Source: Amycolatopsis sp. 2-15
GTDB taxonomy: Bacteria; Actinomycetota; Actinomycetes; Mycobacteriales; Pseudonocardiaceae
Direction of reading: 5' to 3'
NCBI RefSeq assembly: GCF_030285625.1
Contig: NZ_CP127294.1
Location: forward strand, 2,676,001 to 2,740,000
Length of the DNA: 64,000 bases
A program made the translations under genes and the position numbers. This document shows positions 39,757 to 48,420 of this stretch, one piece after another. A model generated the notes under the pieces. That model saw only the letters and a program-made list of their open reading frames with translations. It did not search any database and was not told the DNA's origin. Positions within the stretch are counted from its first letter, which is position 1. Every line of letters begins with the position of its first letter.

Positions 39757-40163
39757 CTACGCGCCGGCCCGCACCGGCGCCACCGCGAACTTCTCGATCA
39801 TGAACCGCCAGAACAGCGGCACGGCCTCCGAACTCGGCCGGTAGATCCGATCGTCGAACCCGGTGTACGAACGGTGCTCGATGAACACCCCGCCGGCGCC
39901 GACGAAGCCCGACGAAGGCGAACGCACCACGACCACCTCGACCGGGGGCCGGTCGGGCACGGGCGTGGCGTGACGATCAGGTCGTGCATCGAGGTCAGGC
40001 CGGCCAGGCGAGAAGCGCCGTCACAGGCGAGGACGCTGTCGGCGATGTCCGCCATGTGCGCGAACGCCGGGTACCGGTCCCCCGTCGCGCGAAACTTCTG
40101 GGCGATCCGCATCCACGGGACCTCGCGAAACGGGTAGGCGAAGGCTCGCGAGTTGATGAGCAT
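39757..40163 (-). CDS. Hypothetical protein, frame interrupted once
   Basis: A 135-residue protein can be assembled from two frames. The first gives MLINSRAFAYPFREVPWMRI to MHDLIVTPRP. The second continues VPDRPPVEVVVVRSP to FAVAPVRAGA. Adding one base to the GGG run at 39961-39963 (plus strand) joins them. No domain was recognised; the sequence looks globular, with a central Arg/Tyr-rich SYTGFDDRIYRPS segment. Probably an intact gene spoiled by a sequence error; otherwise a pseudogene. Confidence 0.55.
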
Positions 40164-40184
40164 GTCGCCATTATGTCGGCCCGG

Positions 40185-40852
40185 TCAGTCTGCCGGCGTT
40201 GAAAACCTGGCCCGTACCGACAACACGGTCGGCACCGGAACGCCACCCTCACCGAACCGCTCCAGCCCGAACCCCGCGTCCACGAACGCGTTGAGCAACT
40301 CTGGCAACGGCCGGTGCGCCGCCCCACCTTGTCTCGGATTCCTTGGTCCGTCCAGGAATCCTTCGTCCGGTGGCGCTCGCGGTAACCCGGCCGGATCACC
40401 GCCGCGGTCGGGTCGCTGCGGTCCGCGAAGCTGCTGCAGAAACACGGGTGCACCCCGACGTGCACGAACACCCCGCCCGGCCGCAGCACGCGCCCACCTT
40501 GGGGCAGCACGGCCGGGTAGGCCGGCATATCGGTGTGCACCATCACGGCGACGACCGCGTCCACGCCGCCGTCCCGCACTGGCAACCGCTGCGCATCCGC
40601 GCGGGCGACGGGCATCCGCTCGCGCCCGTACCGCAGCATCCCGGCCGACAAGTCGACACCGACGGGCGTCCACTGCAGCTCGCGCACCACGCCCGCGTGG
40701 ACGCCTGTGCCACGCCCGACCTCGAGGCACACGCCGGTCCCCTCGCCGAGCAGCTCCCGCAGCGCGGCCGAGATCCCGAGCCGATCCGACTGCTGCTCGC
40801 TCAGGAACTGCCCCTCGTATCAGTCCACGATCTCGGCGTACGCCGCCTTCAC
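40185..40852 (-). pseudogene. SAM-dependent methyltransferase, doubly disrupted
   Basis: Methyltransferase_11-type protein: LEVGRGTGVHAG motif I, then VGVDLSAGMLRYGRER, LPVRDGGVDAVVAV and RVLRPGGVFVHVG. Two lesions are visible. A TGA replaces the expected Trp codon in VD-stop-YEG near the start (about 40,821). The frame also shifts at the CCCC run 40322-40325, after which AAHRPLPELLNAFVDAGFG continues to the end. The second looks like a one-base run error; the stop does not, so the gene may really be dead. Divergent from the lipoprotein at 40955. Confidence 0.7.
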
Positions 40853-40954
40853 AAGCCCCAGTGGCCCGCTCGCGCCGCCGCGCCCGCCACCGTTTGCGCG
40901 CGAAGCGAATTACGATCTTGACCAAGCGTGAGCAACCAGGCCGAGGAGGTCGCC

Positions 40955-41707
40955 GTGCGCATCCCCACCCGAGTCGTCGCCGCCTTGGCCGCAGCTGTCC
41001 TCGCGGCCGGCTGCTCCGCGAGCACGAGCGCCGCCCCGCCCCCGCTCAAGGTCTGCACCACGGGCGACTACCAGCCCCTCACCTACCGCGACCCCGCGAC
41101 CGGCCACTACACCGGCATCGACATCGACATGGCGCGCGACCTCGCCACCCACCTCGGCCGCGCGGCCACCTTCGTGCCCACGACCTGGGCCACCCTCATG
41201 CCGGACCTCGTGAAATGCGACATCGCCATGGGCGGCATCTCCGTCACCCCGGCCCGCCGGCAACAGGCCGACTTCACCGCGCCCTACCTCGCCAACGGCA
41301 AAACGCCCCTCACCACCACGGCCCACGCCGCCGAGTTCCAGACCGTCGCCCAGATCAACACCCGCGGCACCCGTGTCCTCGAAGACACCGGCGGCACCAA
41401 CCTCGCCTTCGCGCAGCAGCGCCTGCCCGACGCCACCCTCGTCGTCTCCTCGGACAACACGAAATGCTTCGCCCAGCTCCTCGCCGGCCACGCCGACGTG
41501 ATGATCACCGACGCCATCGAGGCCGAATACCAGGCCCGCAAGAACCCCGGCCTCGTCGCCGTGCACCCCGACCAGCCGTTCACGTCGGACCACAAGGCCT
41601 ACCTGCTCCCGAAGGGCAGTCCCCTCACCGCGCGGGTGAACGAGTGGCTCAACGCCGCTCTGCAGAACGGCACCTTCACCCGGTTCTACCAACAGGCGTT
41701 GAGCTGA
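40955..41707 (+). CDS. Cyclohexadienyl dehydratase-like lipoprotein (SBP family 3 fold)
   Basis: 250-residue lipoprotein (signal then LAAGC) with the family 3 solute-binding fold. Its motifs follow periplasmic cyclohexadienyl dehydratase (PheC) closely: VCTTGDYQPLTY, GIDIDMARDLA, DIAMGGISVT, GGTNLAFA, DVMITDAIEAEYQ and HPDQPF...KAYLLP. PheC converts prephenate or arogenate to phenylpyruvate or phenylalanine. No permease or ATPase gene is nearby, which supports an enzyme or orphan receptor. The GTG at 40955 was chosen for its GAGGAGG site; a GTG 27 bases earlier lacks one. Enzyme versus binding protein remains open. Confidence 0.75.
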   Translation: MRIPTRVVAALAAAVLAAGCSASTSAAPPPLKVCTTGDYQPLTYRDPATGHYTGIDIDMARDLATHLGRAATFVPTTWATLMPDLVKCDIAMGGISVTPARRQQADFTAPYLANGKTPLTTTAHAAEFQTVAQINTRGTRVLEDTGGTNLAFAQQRLPDATLVVSSDNTKCFAQLLAGHADVMITDAIEAEYQARKNPGLVAVHPDQPFTSDHKAYLLPKGSPLTARVNEWLNAALQNGTFTRFYQQALS

Positions 41708-42239
41708 GAAGTGCGCATGCTCGGTCGACGCCCTGCCGCCTTGTGACCGTTCACCGCGCATACACCAGCGTCGGGCGACTTGAATATGTGGATCGGCGCG
41801 CGTGAATATGCGGGAAATAGTCGGAAGCCCAACTAAGTGCCTGGTTGACAACGGGTTATTCCGGGCGCTACCCGCGCGATCAGTGCTGGTGGTGCGTCCG
41901 TTTGGTGGAACGTGTCGACGGCTGTGGACAGGTAGGGCCCGGCTCGCGCGGTCGAAAAGCCCAGGTTGACGGGCATCGCGCCGACATTGGGACGTCGCCG
42001 GGGGTGGGTGGCGTGGATACACTGCACGGACAAATGCACATGCATCCAACTGTGCATCGGATCCCATTCGTGCTGAGGTGGCTTCGGGTGGGGATTCGGC
42101 CGGAGCGTGCTGGGGCGGGGAGGAGATCGAACGGCGCATCGCGGCTGGATCGAAAGACGCGGCCCCCTTTGCACAGGGAGCCGCGTCGGCGCTGCACGAC
42201 CGACGACCGGTTGAAATCGAAAAGGAGTGCAACACGACC
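41708..42239. other. 532-base region without a recognised gene
   Basis: Lower GC near 41760-41860, with two TGAATATG copies about 25 bases apart and a TTGACA at 41845-41850 lacking a clear -10. An inverted repeat ATGCACA-N10-TGTGCAT lies at 42034-42057. A strong hairpin GACGCGGCCCC / GGGAGCCGCGTC (42156-42187, one bulge) lies in the probable leader of the next gene. No convincing protein was found on either strand. Confidence 0.5.
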
Positions 42240-42593
42240 ATGCCAGACGTCACCACCAAAGCAAGGCTGCGGAAGAACGCCAACGCCACTCCATCCGGCG
42301 GTGAGCCGCGGGCGGCCGGACCGGGCAGCCTGCCCGTGCAGGCGGGAGCCGCGTTTTCCGCCGGTGCGCACCCGTGGCTCGGGCTGCTCGGTGCGGTTCT
42401 CGGCAGCTGGCAGTGGACCCTGCGCGCGAGCATCATCGCGGGCGAGGTGCTGTTCGTCGTGCTCGCGGTGTTCGCGCCGGCCGCGCACAGTGTCGGGGGC
42501 AACGCGGCCAACGCCGGGATCGCGGGCCTGGCGCTGGCTGCCTTCGCGAGGCGTCGGCGCGGCGGTGGCCGGCACCGGAAGACGACGCGATAG
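42240..42593 (+). CDS. Small hydrophobic protein
   Basis: 117-residue protein with a basic N-terminal region and two or three hydrophobic segments: one around AHPWLGLLGAVLGSW, one at IIAGEVLFVVLAVF, and an Ala-rich one before an Arg-rich tail. No known family. AAAAGGAG lies 13 bases before the ATG, a long spacing, so the start is not certain. Followed by its own terminator. Function unknown. Confidence 0.5.
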   Translation: MPDVTTKARLRKNANATPSGGEPRAAGPGSLPVQAGAAFSAGAHPWLGLLGAVLGSWQWTLRASIIAGEVLFVVLAVFAPAAHSVGGNAANAGIAGLALAAFARRRRGGGRHRKTTR

Positions 42594-42598
42594 CAAAC

Positions 42599-42643
42599 GC
42601 AGGCGGTGCTCGCGGCGTCCCCTCTCGCTCGAGCACCGCCTGC
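42599..42643 (+). terminator. Terminator after the small hydrophobic protein
   Basis: Perfect 13-bp stem GCAGGCGGTGCTC / GAGCACCGCCTGC with a 19-base loop, 5 bases after the stop; no T-tract. Confidence 0.75.
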
Positions 42644-42761
42644 CCGGCGCGGGTGTGCGCGGAGCTGATCGCGTCAACAGCCCTTGCTGCGCAACAACAT
42701 CCTTGGCCGAACGGGTGAACCTAGATCATTTTTGCCGTCGGCGCGACCCTTTCGCTTGCCA

Positions 42762-42802
42762 TTGGAATATTCCAACGGAATCCTGAGCCGACGGAATATC
42801 CG
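42762..42802. promoter_or_regulatory. Two palindromes upstream of the DUF397/XRE cassette
   Basis: TTGGAATATTCCAA (42762-42775) is a perfect 14-base palindrome. CGGA-ATA-TCCG (42792-42802) is a second site sharing the GGAATAT core, centred 28-29 bases away, nearly three helical turns. They lie 33-73 bases before the DUF397 start and are the best operator candidates for the XRE regulator encoded next. Confidence 0.55.
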
Positions 42803-42834
42803 AATAGGCCCAACTGGCTTGACGAGGGGTAGCC

Positions 42835-43065
42835 ATGAGTGCTTACGACCCGAACACTGCCGGATCTTCTCTGGATGACCGCGCCTGGGCGCGCCCGCGA
42901 CTGTGCGGGCCGAATTCCGGCAACTGTGTTGAGGTCAACCTGGGAAACGCCGACGTCGTGGCGGTGCGGGATGCCAAGCTCGCGACATCGCCGGTCCTCA
43001 TCTTCGACAACGCGGAATGGGAAGCGTTCATGGCCGCGGCGCGCGCCGGAGAATTCGACCGGTGA
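42835..43065 (+). CDS. DUF397 domain protein
   Basis: 76-residue DUF397 protein: WARPRLCGPNSGNCVEVNLG, VAVRDAK, PVLIFDNAEWEAFMAAARAGEFD. In Streptomyces such proteins pair with WhiJ/AbaA-type XRE regulators as small antagonists or partners in development and antibiotic control. GAGGGG ribosome site. The XRE gene follows after 167 bases. Confidence 0.92.
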   Translation: MSAYDPNTAGSSLDDRAWARPRLCGPNSGNCVEVNLGNADVVAVRDAKLATSPVLIFDNAEWEAFMAAARAGEFDR

Positions 43066-43232
43066 CTTCGGTGGCGCGGCGAGCGCTGTTGGCGAGTTGA
43101 TAATCCGTTCGGCCCCTTGACTTCGGAGATCGGGTAATTTCAAGAACCGATATTCGCAGTAAAGTGGGGTGCGAACTGTTTCCGTGTCGTACGATGGGGT
43201 ATCTCCTTCCCCCGATTGGACGGCGCTGACCG

Positions 43233-44126
43233 GTGACCTCGCCTACCGTGCAATCCCAGCTGAAAGAACTGGGTTCGCTGCTCAAGCAAGCCCGCAAAAC
43301 CCGCGGTCTGACGCAGACCGACGTCGGTGCCGCGGTCAAGTACATGCAGCCGGTCATCAGCCGGTTCGAGAAAGGCCTCGCGCGGATCCCGGCCGTGGTG
43401 CTCGAAGGGCTGATCGACACGCTCGAGGTGGCTCCGAGCACCGCCGCGACCATGCGCCGCCTCAACGACTTTTCGCAGGTGGACCACCTCGGGACCGACG
43501 CGCGGCTGAAGGCGACGCCCCGGTGGTTCCGGGACGTCGTCGCCGCGGAACGCGAGGCCACGGCGGTGCTGAGCTGGACGGGCGAACGGATCAGCGGTCA
43601 GCTGCAATGTGAGAGCTACATGCTCGAACAGTTCAACGCGCACGGGCTCGTGGACGTCGACGACGCCGTTTCCGAACGCCTCGATCGGGGAGAACTGCTC
43701 ACCCGGTACCCGGAGCGCGCCTACGATTTCCTGCTGAGTGAAAGCGCGTTGCTCCGCCTCGTTCGGGCGAGAACAGTCAACCCGTACGTCGCGCTCGACC
43801 AGATCAAGCACCTGCTGGGTCTCACCGAGAAGCACCCCTGGATCGGCATCAGGGTCGTGCCTTTCGGCACCGGGCTTTACGTCCCGCCCGACCTCACGAT
43901 ATTCAAGTTCGCCGGCGACCGAGGGAACTTCTCGTACGGGGAAACCTCGAACGGCATACAGCGCTCGAACTGCGCCACCTTTCAAACCGACCTGAGTGCC
44001 TGGGAGTCGCTCAGTTCGGTCGCGCTCACCGCGCAAGAATCCCGCGACCTTCTCGACCAGGCGAAACACGGCCTCGCCACCACCCGAATGCCCACCGTGA
44101 CCGGCACGATCGAACGGCTACGCTAG
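43233..44126 (+). CDS. XRE family regulator with DUF5753 domain (WhiJ type)
   Basis: 297-residue regulator. An N-terminal HTH (about 12-68: LKQARKTRGLTQTDVGAAV, PVISRFEKG) is followed by a DUF5753 effector domain with IPYLLQ-like segments and VALDQIKHLLGL. It pairs with the DUF397 gene upstream. GTG start without a clear ribosome site. Family members regulate development or secondary metabolism together with the DUF397 partner; local targets may include the methyltransferase downstream. Confidence 0.88.
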   Translation: MTSPTVQSQLKELGSLLKQARKTRGLTQTDVGAAVKYMQPVISRFEKGLARIPAVVLEGLIDTLEVAPSTAATMRRLNDFSQVDHLGTDARLKATPRWFRDVVAAEREATAVLSWTGERISGQLQCESYMLEQFNAHGLVDVDDAVSERLDRGELLTRYPERAYDFLLSESALLRLVRARTVNPYVALDQIKHLLGLTEKHPWIGIRVVPFGTGLYVPPDLTIFKFAGDRGNFSYGETSNGIQRSNCATFQTDLSAWESLSSVALTAQESRDLLDQAKHGLATTRMPTVTGTIERLR

Positions 44127-44160
44127 AACACTCGCGCCACCAACCGAAAAGGAGTAGTCC

Positions 44161-45033
44161 GTGACCGGGCTCGACGAACCCTTTCCGCCACCGGGAGTCG
44201 ACCTCAGCCACCCCAACGTGGCCCGCATCTACGACTACTACCTCGGCGGCACCACGAACTGGGAGATCGACCGGCAGTTCGCCGACCAGATCCTCGAGGC
44301 GTACCCGATCATCCGGCCCATCGCCCACGCCAACCGCATGTTCCTCCACCGCGTGGTGCGGCACCTGGTGAAAAGCGGGATCCGGCAGTTCGTCGACATC
44401 GGGTCCGGGGTGCCCACGATGGGACACGCGCACGAGGTGGCCGAGCACCTCGCGCCCGGCGAGGTGAAAGTCGTGTACGTCGACTACGAGCCCGTCGCGG
44501 TCGCGCACTCCCGGCGGGTGTTGAACAAACACGGCGACCCCAGCCGCCACACCGTGATCCACGCCGACATGCGCGATCCCGAACGGCTGTGGTCGCGCGT
44601 CGCGGACACCGGGCTCATCGACCTGAGCCAGCCGGTCGCGGTGTTGCTGATCGCTGTACTCCACATCCAGCAGCCGCCGGCGCCGGGCAGCGGCCGCACC
44701 GACGATCTCGGTCCCTGCCTCGTCGCCACCTACCGCGACCTGCTCGCCCCCGGCTCGTACCTGGCCCTCTCGCACGTCACCGACGAGGGCGTCCCGCCTG
44801 GCTACCCCGAGATGCTCGCGGACCTCAAACGCCTGTACGACACGTCGTCGAGCCCGGTCGTCTTCCGCAACCGCAAGGAGATCGCCGACTTATTCGGCGA
44901 CTTCACGCTGCTGGAACCTGGTGTCACGTGGACCCCGCTCTGGCACCCGGAGGACGCCAGCGACGGCGACCGGACGGCGCACCTGGCCTCACCCAACGAA
45001 TCTCTGCTGCTCGCCGGCGTCGCCCGGAAATGA
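44161..45033 (+). CDS. SAM-dependent methyltransferase, PF04672 family
   Basis: 290-residue actinobacterial methyltransferase-like protein of the DUF574/Methyltransf_19 family. It has the typical N-terminus NVARIYDYYLGGTTNWEIDR, FVDIGSGVPTMG as SAM motif and VVYVDYEPVAVAHS. GTG start with AAAGGAG. It begins 34 bases after the XRE gene, so they are probably cotranscribed. Family members often sit beside XRE/DUF397 pairs; their acceptor is unknown. Confidence 0.9.
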   Translation: MTGLDEPFPPPGVDLSHPNVARIYDYYLGGTTNWEIDRQFADQILEAYPIIRPIAHANRMFLHRVVRHLVKSGIRQFVDIGSGVPTMGHAHEVAEHLAPGEVKVVYVDYEPVAVAHSRRVLNKHGDPSRHTVIHADMRDPERLWSRVADTGLIDLSQPVAVLLIAVLHIQQPPAPGSGRTDDLGPCLVATYRDLLAPGSYLALSHVTDEGVPPGYPEMLADLKRLYDTSSSPVVFRNRKEIADLFGDFTLLEPGVTWTPLWHPEDASDGDRTAHLASPNESLLLAGVARK

Positions 45034-45039
45034 CGCCGG

Positions 45040-45908
45040 TCAGGAGTCCTTCTGGCCGAAGGCGAAGCGGGACTGAAGGATCGGCCCCGGAATCGACGGG
45101 TCCGGGCCCCGGCCGTACCGCCTGGTGAAGGTGTCCACCGGGGACGTGGTGAGGGTCCAGCCGAAGGCGCGCAGAGCACCGGGCGTATCGGGGCGGGCGT
45201 CAGGGTCGAACAGGCTGCCCAGGTGAGACCCGGTTTCCGAGGTGCTGGTGTCGAAGAGCGTGTGGTCGCGGAGGGAGTCCTGGCCGGGGAGGGTTTCCAG
45301 GCCGACGCGGCTGCCGGGGGCCGACAGGGTGTCGAGGGTGTTGATGAGGGAGGTCTCGACCGGTGCGGGGAGGTAGAGGAGCAGGCCTTCGGCGATCCAG
45401 GTGGTGGGCGTGGCCGGGTCGAAGCCCGCGGCCAGGAGCACGGAGGACCAATCGTCCGCCAGGTCGGCGGTCAGCAAATGGTGGGGAACGGGGCCCTTGC
45501 GCCCAAGGAGTCCAGGACCTTCGTCTTGAAGGTGAGCACGTCGTGGCGGTCGATCTCGAAGCCGGTCACCGAAGGGGGCAGGCCCAGGCGCAGCCCGCGG
45601 GTGTCCAGGCCGGCGCCGAGAAAAACGAGTTGCGGGGTGTGCGGGGCGGAGTCCACCAGGAAGTCGTCGAAGGTGCGGGCGCGGACGGCGAAGAAGCGGC
45701 CCAGGTGGCCCCAGAAGGGATCCGCGTCGCCGAGTTCGACGTCCTCGATGCGGGTGGGCAGGGCGACGGGGGAGTTGGCCGAGCGGACGAAGTGCTCGGC
45801 GTACTCGTCGTGCAGCAGGCTGTGCGGGTGGTGGGTTTCGATGGCGCGCGCGGCCGCGACCATTAGGGCGGTGGAGCTGACGCCCGCCGCGAGATCTGAG
45901 TCCGACAC
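45040..45908 (-). CDS. LCM/TIGR00027-type methyltransferase, frame interrupted once
   Basis: Leucine-carboxyl-methyltransferase-like protein (PF04072), about 289 residues when joined. The first frame runs from ALMVAAARAIE through PQLVFLGAGLDTRGLRL to KVLDSLGARAP. The second runs from VPHHLLTADLADDW, with WIAEGLLLYLP, to RFAFGQKDS. One base added to the GGGG run at 45490-45493 restores the frame, giving the conserved sequence without a gap. Typically O-methylates a small molecule; substrate unknown. It is convergent with the PF04672 methyltransferase across 6 bases. Confidence 0.8.
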
Positions 45909-46028
45909 CTGCTGAACACCTTTCGGCCGGGAAGTCGGCGCTCACGGTACCGGCAAGCCCGCCCCGAACGGATGCCGCCAACGGGGTGATCAAGCTTCGC
46001 GTCCTGCCTGGCCGGACAGAAAAGGACC

Positions 46029-47159
46029 TCAGCGGCCGTCGACGATGGCGGCGGCGTCGGCCACCTGCTTGCCCACGAAGGCGGGGCGGGCGCCGTACGG
46101 GTCCGCGTCTGTCCACAGTGTCGTGGGAACTTCCTTGCGCACCACGGGGATCACCTGGGCGGCGAAGCGCTCCAGCATCTCGAGCTGCTGTTCGTGCGGG
46201 AGCATCGGGGGCAGGCTGAACGGCTGGAGGTCGTGGCCGAAGGCGGCGTGGAAGTAGAGGATCTTGTCGATGATCTGCTGCGGGCTGCCGACCAGGACTG
46301 GACCTTCGGCGATGGCGTGGTCGATGTCGCGGAAGACCATTTCGTTGCCGGGCGTGTGGTTGCCCGGCTTGTTGAAGAACTCGACCATCTTCTCGTACAC
46401 CGGGCCGAAGTGCTCGCGAGCGTCCTTTGTGGAATCCGTCAGGTACAGGAAGCTCGCGCCTGCGCCGACGAAGGCGTAGCGGGGGTCGTGGCCGTGGCGG
46501 TCGTACTCGGCGCGGTAGTGGTCGATGAGGATCTTGTAGTTGTCGCGGGGCTGGATGGCGTTGGCGCTGAACAGCGGGTCGCCCCATTTCGCGGCCAGTT
46601 CGGCGGACGTCAGCGTGGTCGCGGAGCCGTGCCAGATGCGGGGCGCGCCGGCGTAGGGGCAGGGCAGGGTGGTGACCCCGTCGAGCGCGCCGCGGAACTT
46701 TCCTTCCCACGTCACGTTTTCCTCGCGCCACAGCCGGCGCAGCAGCTCGTACTTCTCCGCCAGCTGGTCCCACTGCTGCCCGGGCTCGACGCCGAACATC
46801 GGCAGCTGCCGGGCCTCGTTGCCCTTGCCGATCACGATCTCGACCCGGCCGCGGGAGAGCTGGTCGATCGTGGCGAAGTCCTCGGCGATGCGCACCGGGT
46901 CCAAAATGGACAGCACGGTGACGCCGGTTTGGATCCGGACCCGGCTCGTGGTCGCGGCGATCGCGCCGAGCAGCACGGTCACGCCGGCCCAGAGGAATGG
47001 GCCCGCGTGCCGCTCGCCGAGCGCCACCGCGTCGAAGCCGACCTGCTCGGCGCGCTGCGCGGTGTTCAACGCCTGCGCGTATCGGTCGGACGTGCTGACG
47101 ATTCGGCCCGTGACCGGGTTCTGCAGGTGCGGCAGGATGTCGAGGAGTTGGAATCGCAC
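46029..47159 (-). CDS. LLM class flavin-dependent oxidoreductase
   Basis: Luciferase-like monooxygenase, about 376 residues. VRFQLLDILPHLQNP at the start, FDAVALGERHAGPFL, LSRGRVEIVIGKGNE and GSPQQIIDKILYFH near the end. The last two are typical FMN-dependent LLM elements. The GTG at 47159 matches the family start; a TTG at 47195 is in frame but would place the start across an operator-like palindrome. Directly downstream of a MarR gene on the same strand, so they form a regulator-enzyme operon. Substrate unknown. Confidence 0.88.
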   Translation of the reverse strand: MRFQLLDILPHLQNPVTGRIVSTSDRYAQALNTAQRAEQVGFDAVALGERHAGPFLWAGVTVLLGAIAATTSRVRIQTGVTVLSILDPVRIAEDFATIDQLSRGRVEIVIGKGNEARQLPMFGVEPGQQWDQLAEKYELLRRLWREENVTWEGKFRGALDGVTTLPCPYAGAPRIWHGSATTLTSAELAAKWGDPLFSANAIQPRDNYKILIDHYRAEYDRHGHDPRYAFVGAGASFLYLTDSTKDAREHFGPVYEKMVEFFNKPGNHTPGNEMVFRDIDHAIAEGPVLVGSPQQIIDKILYFHAAFGHDLQPFSLPPMLPHEQQLEMLERFAAQVIPVVRKEVPTTLWTDADPYGARPAFVGKQVADAAAIVDGR

Positions 47160-47180
47160 GGACGTCTGCAAGTGGGCAGT

Positions 47181-47225
47181 TGAACGTTCAGTCAAACGCT
47201 ACGCCGCCTGACTTGAACCTTCAAG
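47181..47225. promoter_or_regulatory. Two MarR-type palindromes
   Basis: TGAACGTTCA (47181-47190) is a perfect palindrome. CTTGAA-CC-TTCAAG (47212-47225) is a second; its end overlaps the MarR stop codon. Both share TGAAC..TTCA, about 33 bases apart, in the gap before the LLM gene. They probably bind the MarR protein encoded just upstream. Confidence 0.5.
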
Positions 47226-47667
47226 CAATCTCAAAACCGTGCCGGACGCGGTCCAGTAGCCCGTCGAGGGTGTCCAGGTCGGCCTCGGAGAACGCGGCGA
47301 ACGCGGCCCGCAGGTTGCGCGCGTGGACCGTCGCGGCCTGGTCAAGCACCTTGCGCCCGGCGTCGGTGATGGCCGCGTACGCCACCCGGCGGTCGGTCGG
47401 GCACGGGCGGCGCTCGACGTAGCCGGCCGCCTCGATGCGGTCGATCAGCCGCGTGACGCCGCCTGTGGTGAGCGCCACTTCGCTCGCGAGCGCGCTCATC
47501 GTCAACTGCCCGCCCTCCGAGCGGGCGAGCCGGATCAGCACCTCGAACCACGTGTGCTGCAGCCCGGCCTCGGCCTGCATGGCGGGCCCGAGCCGGTGTT
47601 CCAGCTGACTGCTGGCCTCGACCAGTCTGCCGAACGTCGTGATCAGGCGGTCGTCGATCGGGTCCAT
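47221..47667 (-). CDS. MarR family transcriptional regulator
   Basis: 148-residue MarR regulator with a winged helix: LTMSALASEVALTTGGVTRLIDRIEAAGYVERRPCPTDRR in pattern, including the wing DRR. Flanking helices form the dimer. It is divergent from an NADPH-dependent reductase gene (109-base gap with a large palindrome) and upstream of an LLM oxidoreductase, so it may control both sides. Confidence 0.93.
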   Translation of the reverse strand: MDPIDDRLITTFGRLVEASSQLEHRLGPAMQAEAGLQHTWFEVLIRLARSEGGQLTMSALASEVALTTGGVTRLIDRIEAAGYVERRPCPTDRRVAYAAITDAGRKVLDQAATVHARNLRAAFAAFSEADLDTLDGLLDRVRHGFEIA

Positions 47668-47736
47668 GCCGCAAGTGTACGCGGAGAAGATTGACGCGTC
47701 AGCTATTGCACTGGAAGGCATCTTGTGGTTACCGTG

Positions 47737-47762
47737 TCAGTATCTGAACAGTCAGATACTGA
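47737..47762. promoter_or_regulatory. 26-nt perfect palindrome before the NAD(P)-binding reductase
   Basis: Perfect 11-bp arms TCAGTATCTGA and TCAGATACTGA around a 4-base ACAG centre. The right end touches the GAAGGAG ribosome site of the next gene. It differs from the TGAAC..TTCA sites by the LLM gene, so a different regulator, such as HxlR or TetR type encoded elsewhere, is possible. Confidence 0.7.
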
Positions 47763-47776
47763 AGGAGCAGGTAATC

Positions 47777-48406
47777 ATGCGGATCGCCACCATCGGAGCC
47801 GGCAACGTCGGCTCGGCTCTCAGCAAGGCCGCCGTCGACGCCGGGCACGCGGTGACCCTGACCGCGACGAGCCCGGAGAAGGCCGCCACGGTCGCGGCCG
47901 AGACGGGCGCGCGGGCCGCGGCGAGCAACCTCGAGGCGGTGGCCGCCGCCGACGTCGTGGTGCTGGCCGTGCCGGGTAATGCCGTCGGCGCCGTCGCCAA
48001 GGAGATCGCGCCCGCCGTGCGCGGCAAGGTCGTGGTCGACGCCACCAACCCGCTCAACGCGACCTTCACCGACCTCGACATCGAAGAGACCGCCGCCGTG
48101 CAGACGCTGCAGCGCCTGGTCGCCGACGCCGCCGTGGTCAAGGCGTTCAACACGATCTTCGCCGGCCGCCTCGGCACCCCCACCGAGAGCGGCCACCGGC
48201 TCGACGCCTTCTACGCCGGCGACGACACCGACGCCAAGAAGGTCGTCGCGGAGCTGCTCTCCTCGCTGGGTTTCCGTCCGATCGACGCCGGCGGCCTGCG
48301 CATGGCCCGCGCACTGGAGGAGATGGCGTTCCTCAACATCGCCCTCAATGCCGGCAACAACTGGCCCTGGCAGTCCGGCTGGGCGCTGCTCGGCCCGACG
48401 GTCTGA
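47777..48406 (+). CDS. NADPH-dependent F420 reductase-like oxidoreductase
   Basis: 209-residue NAD(P)-binding protein of the NADPH:F420 reductase/F420-binding family. It has GAGNVGSALSKA at the N-terminus, VVLAVPGNAV, VVDATNPLN, VKAFNTIFAG and GGLRMARALEEMAFLNI at the C-terminus. GAAGGAG ribosome site within the palindrome region. Stand-alone relatives of this fold include NADP-dependent reductases without F420. It probably supplies or uses reduced cofactor under stress; exact reaction unknown. Confidence 0.85.
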   Translation: MRIATIGAGNVGSALSKAAVDAGHAVTLTATSPEKAATVAAETGARAAASNLEAVAAADVVVLAVPGNAVGAVAKEIAPAVRGKVVVDATNPLNATFTDLDIEETAAVQTLQRLVADAAVVKAFNTIFAGRLGTPTESGHRLDAFYAGDDTDAKKVVAELLSSLGFRPIDAGGLRMARALEEMAFLNIALNAGNNWPWQSGWALLGPTV

Positions 48407-48420
48407 ACGCCGACATTCCG

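Noticed and set aside
41833..42174. Possible small minus-strand protein in the 41.7-42.2 kb gap
   Set aside because: No ribosome site, Pro/His/Arg-rich composition and no pattern; it overlaps probable regulatory repeats.
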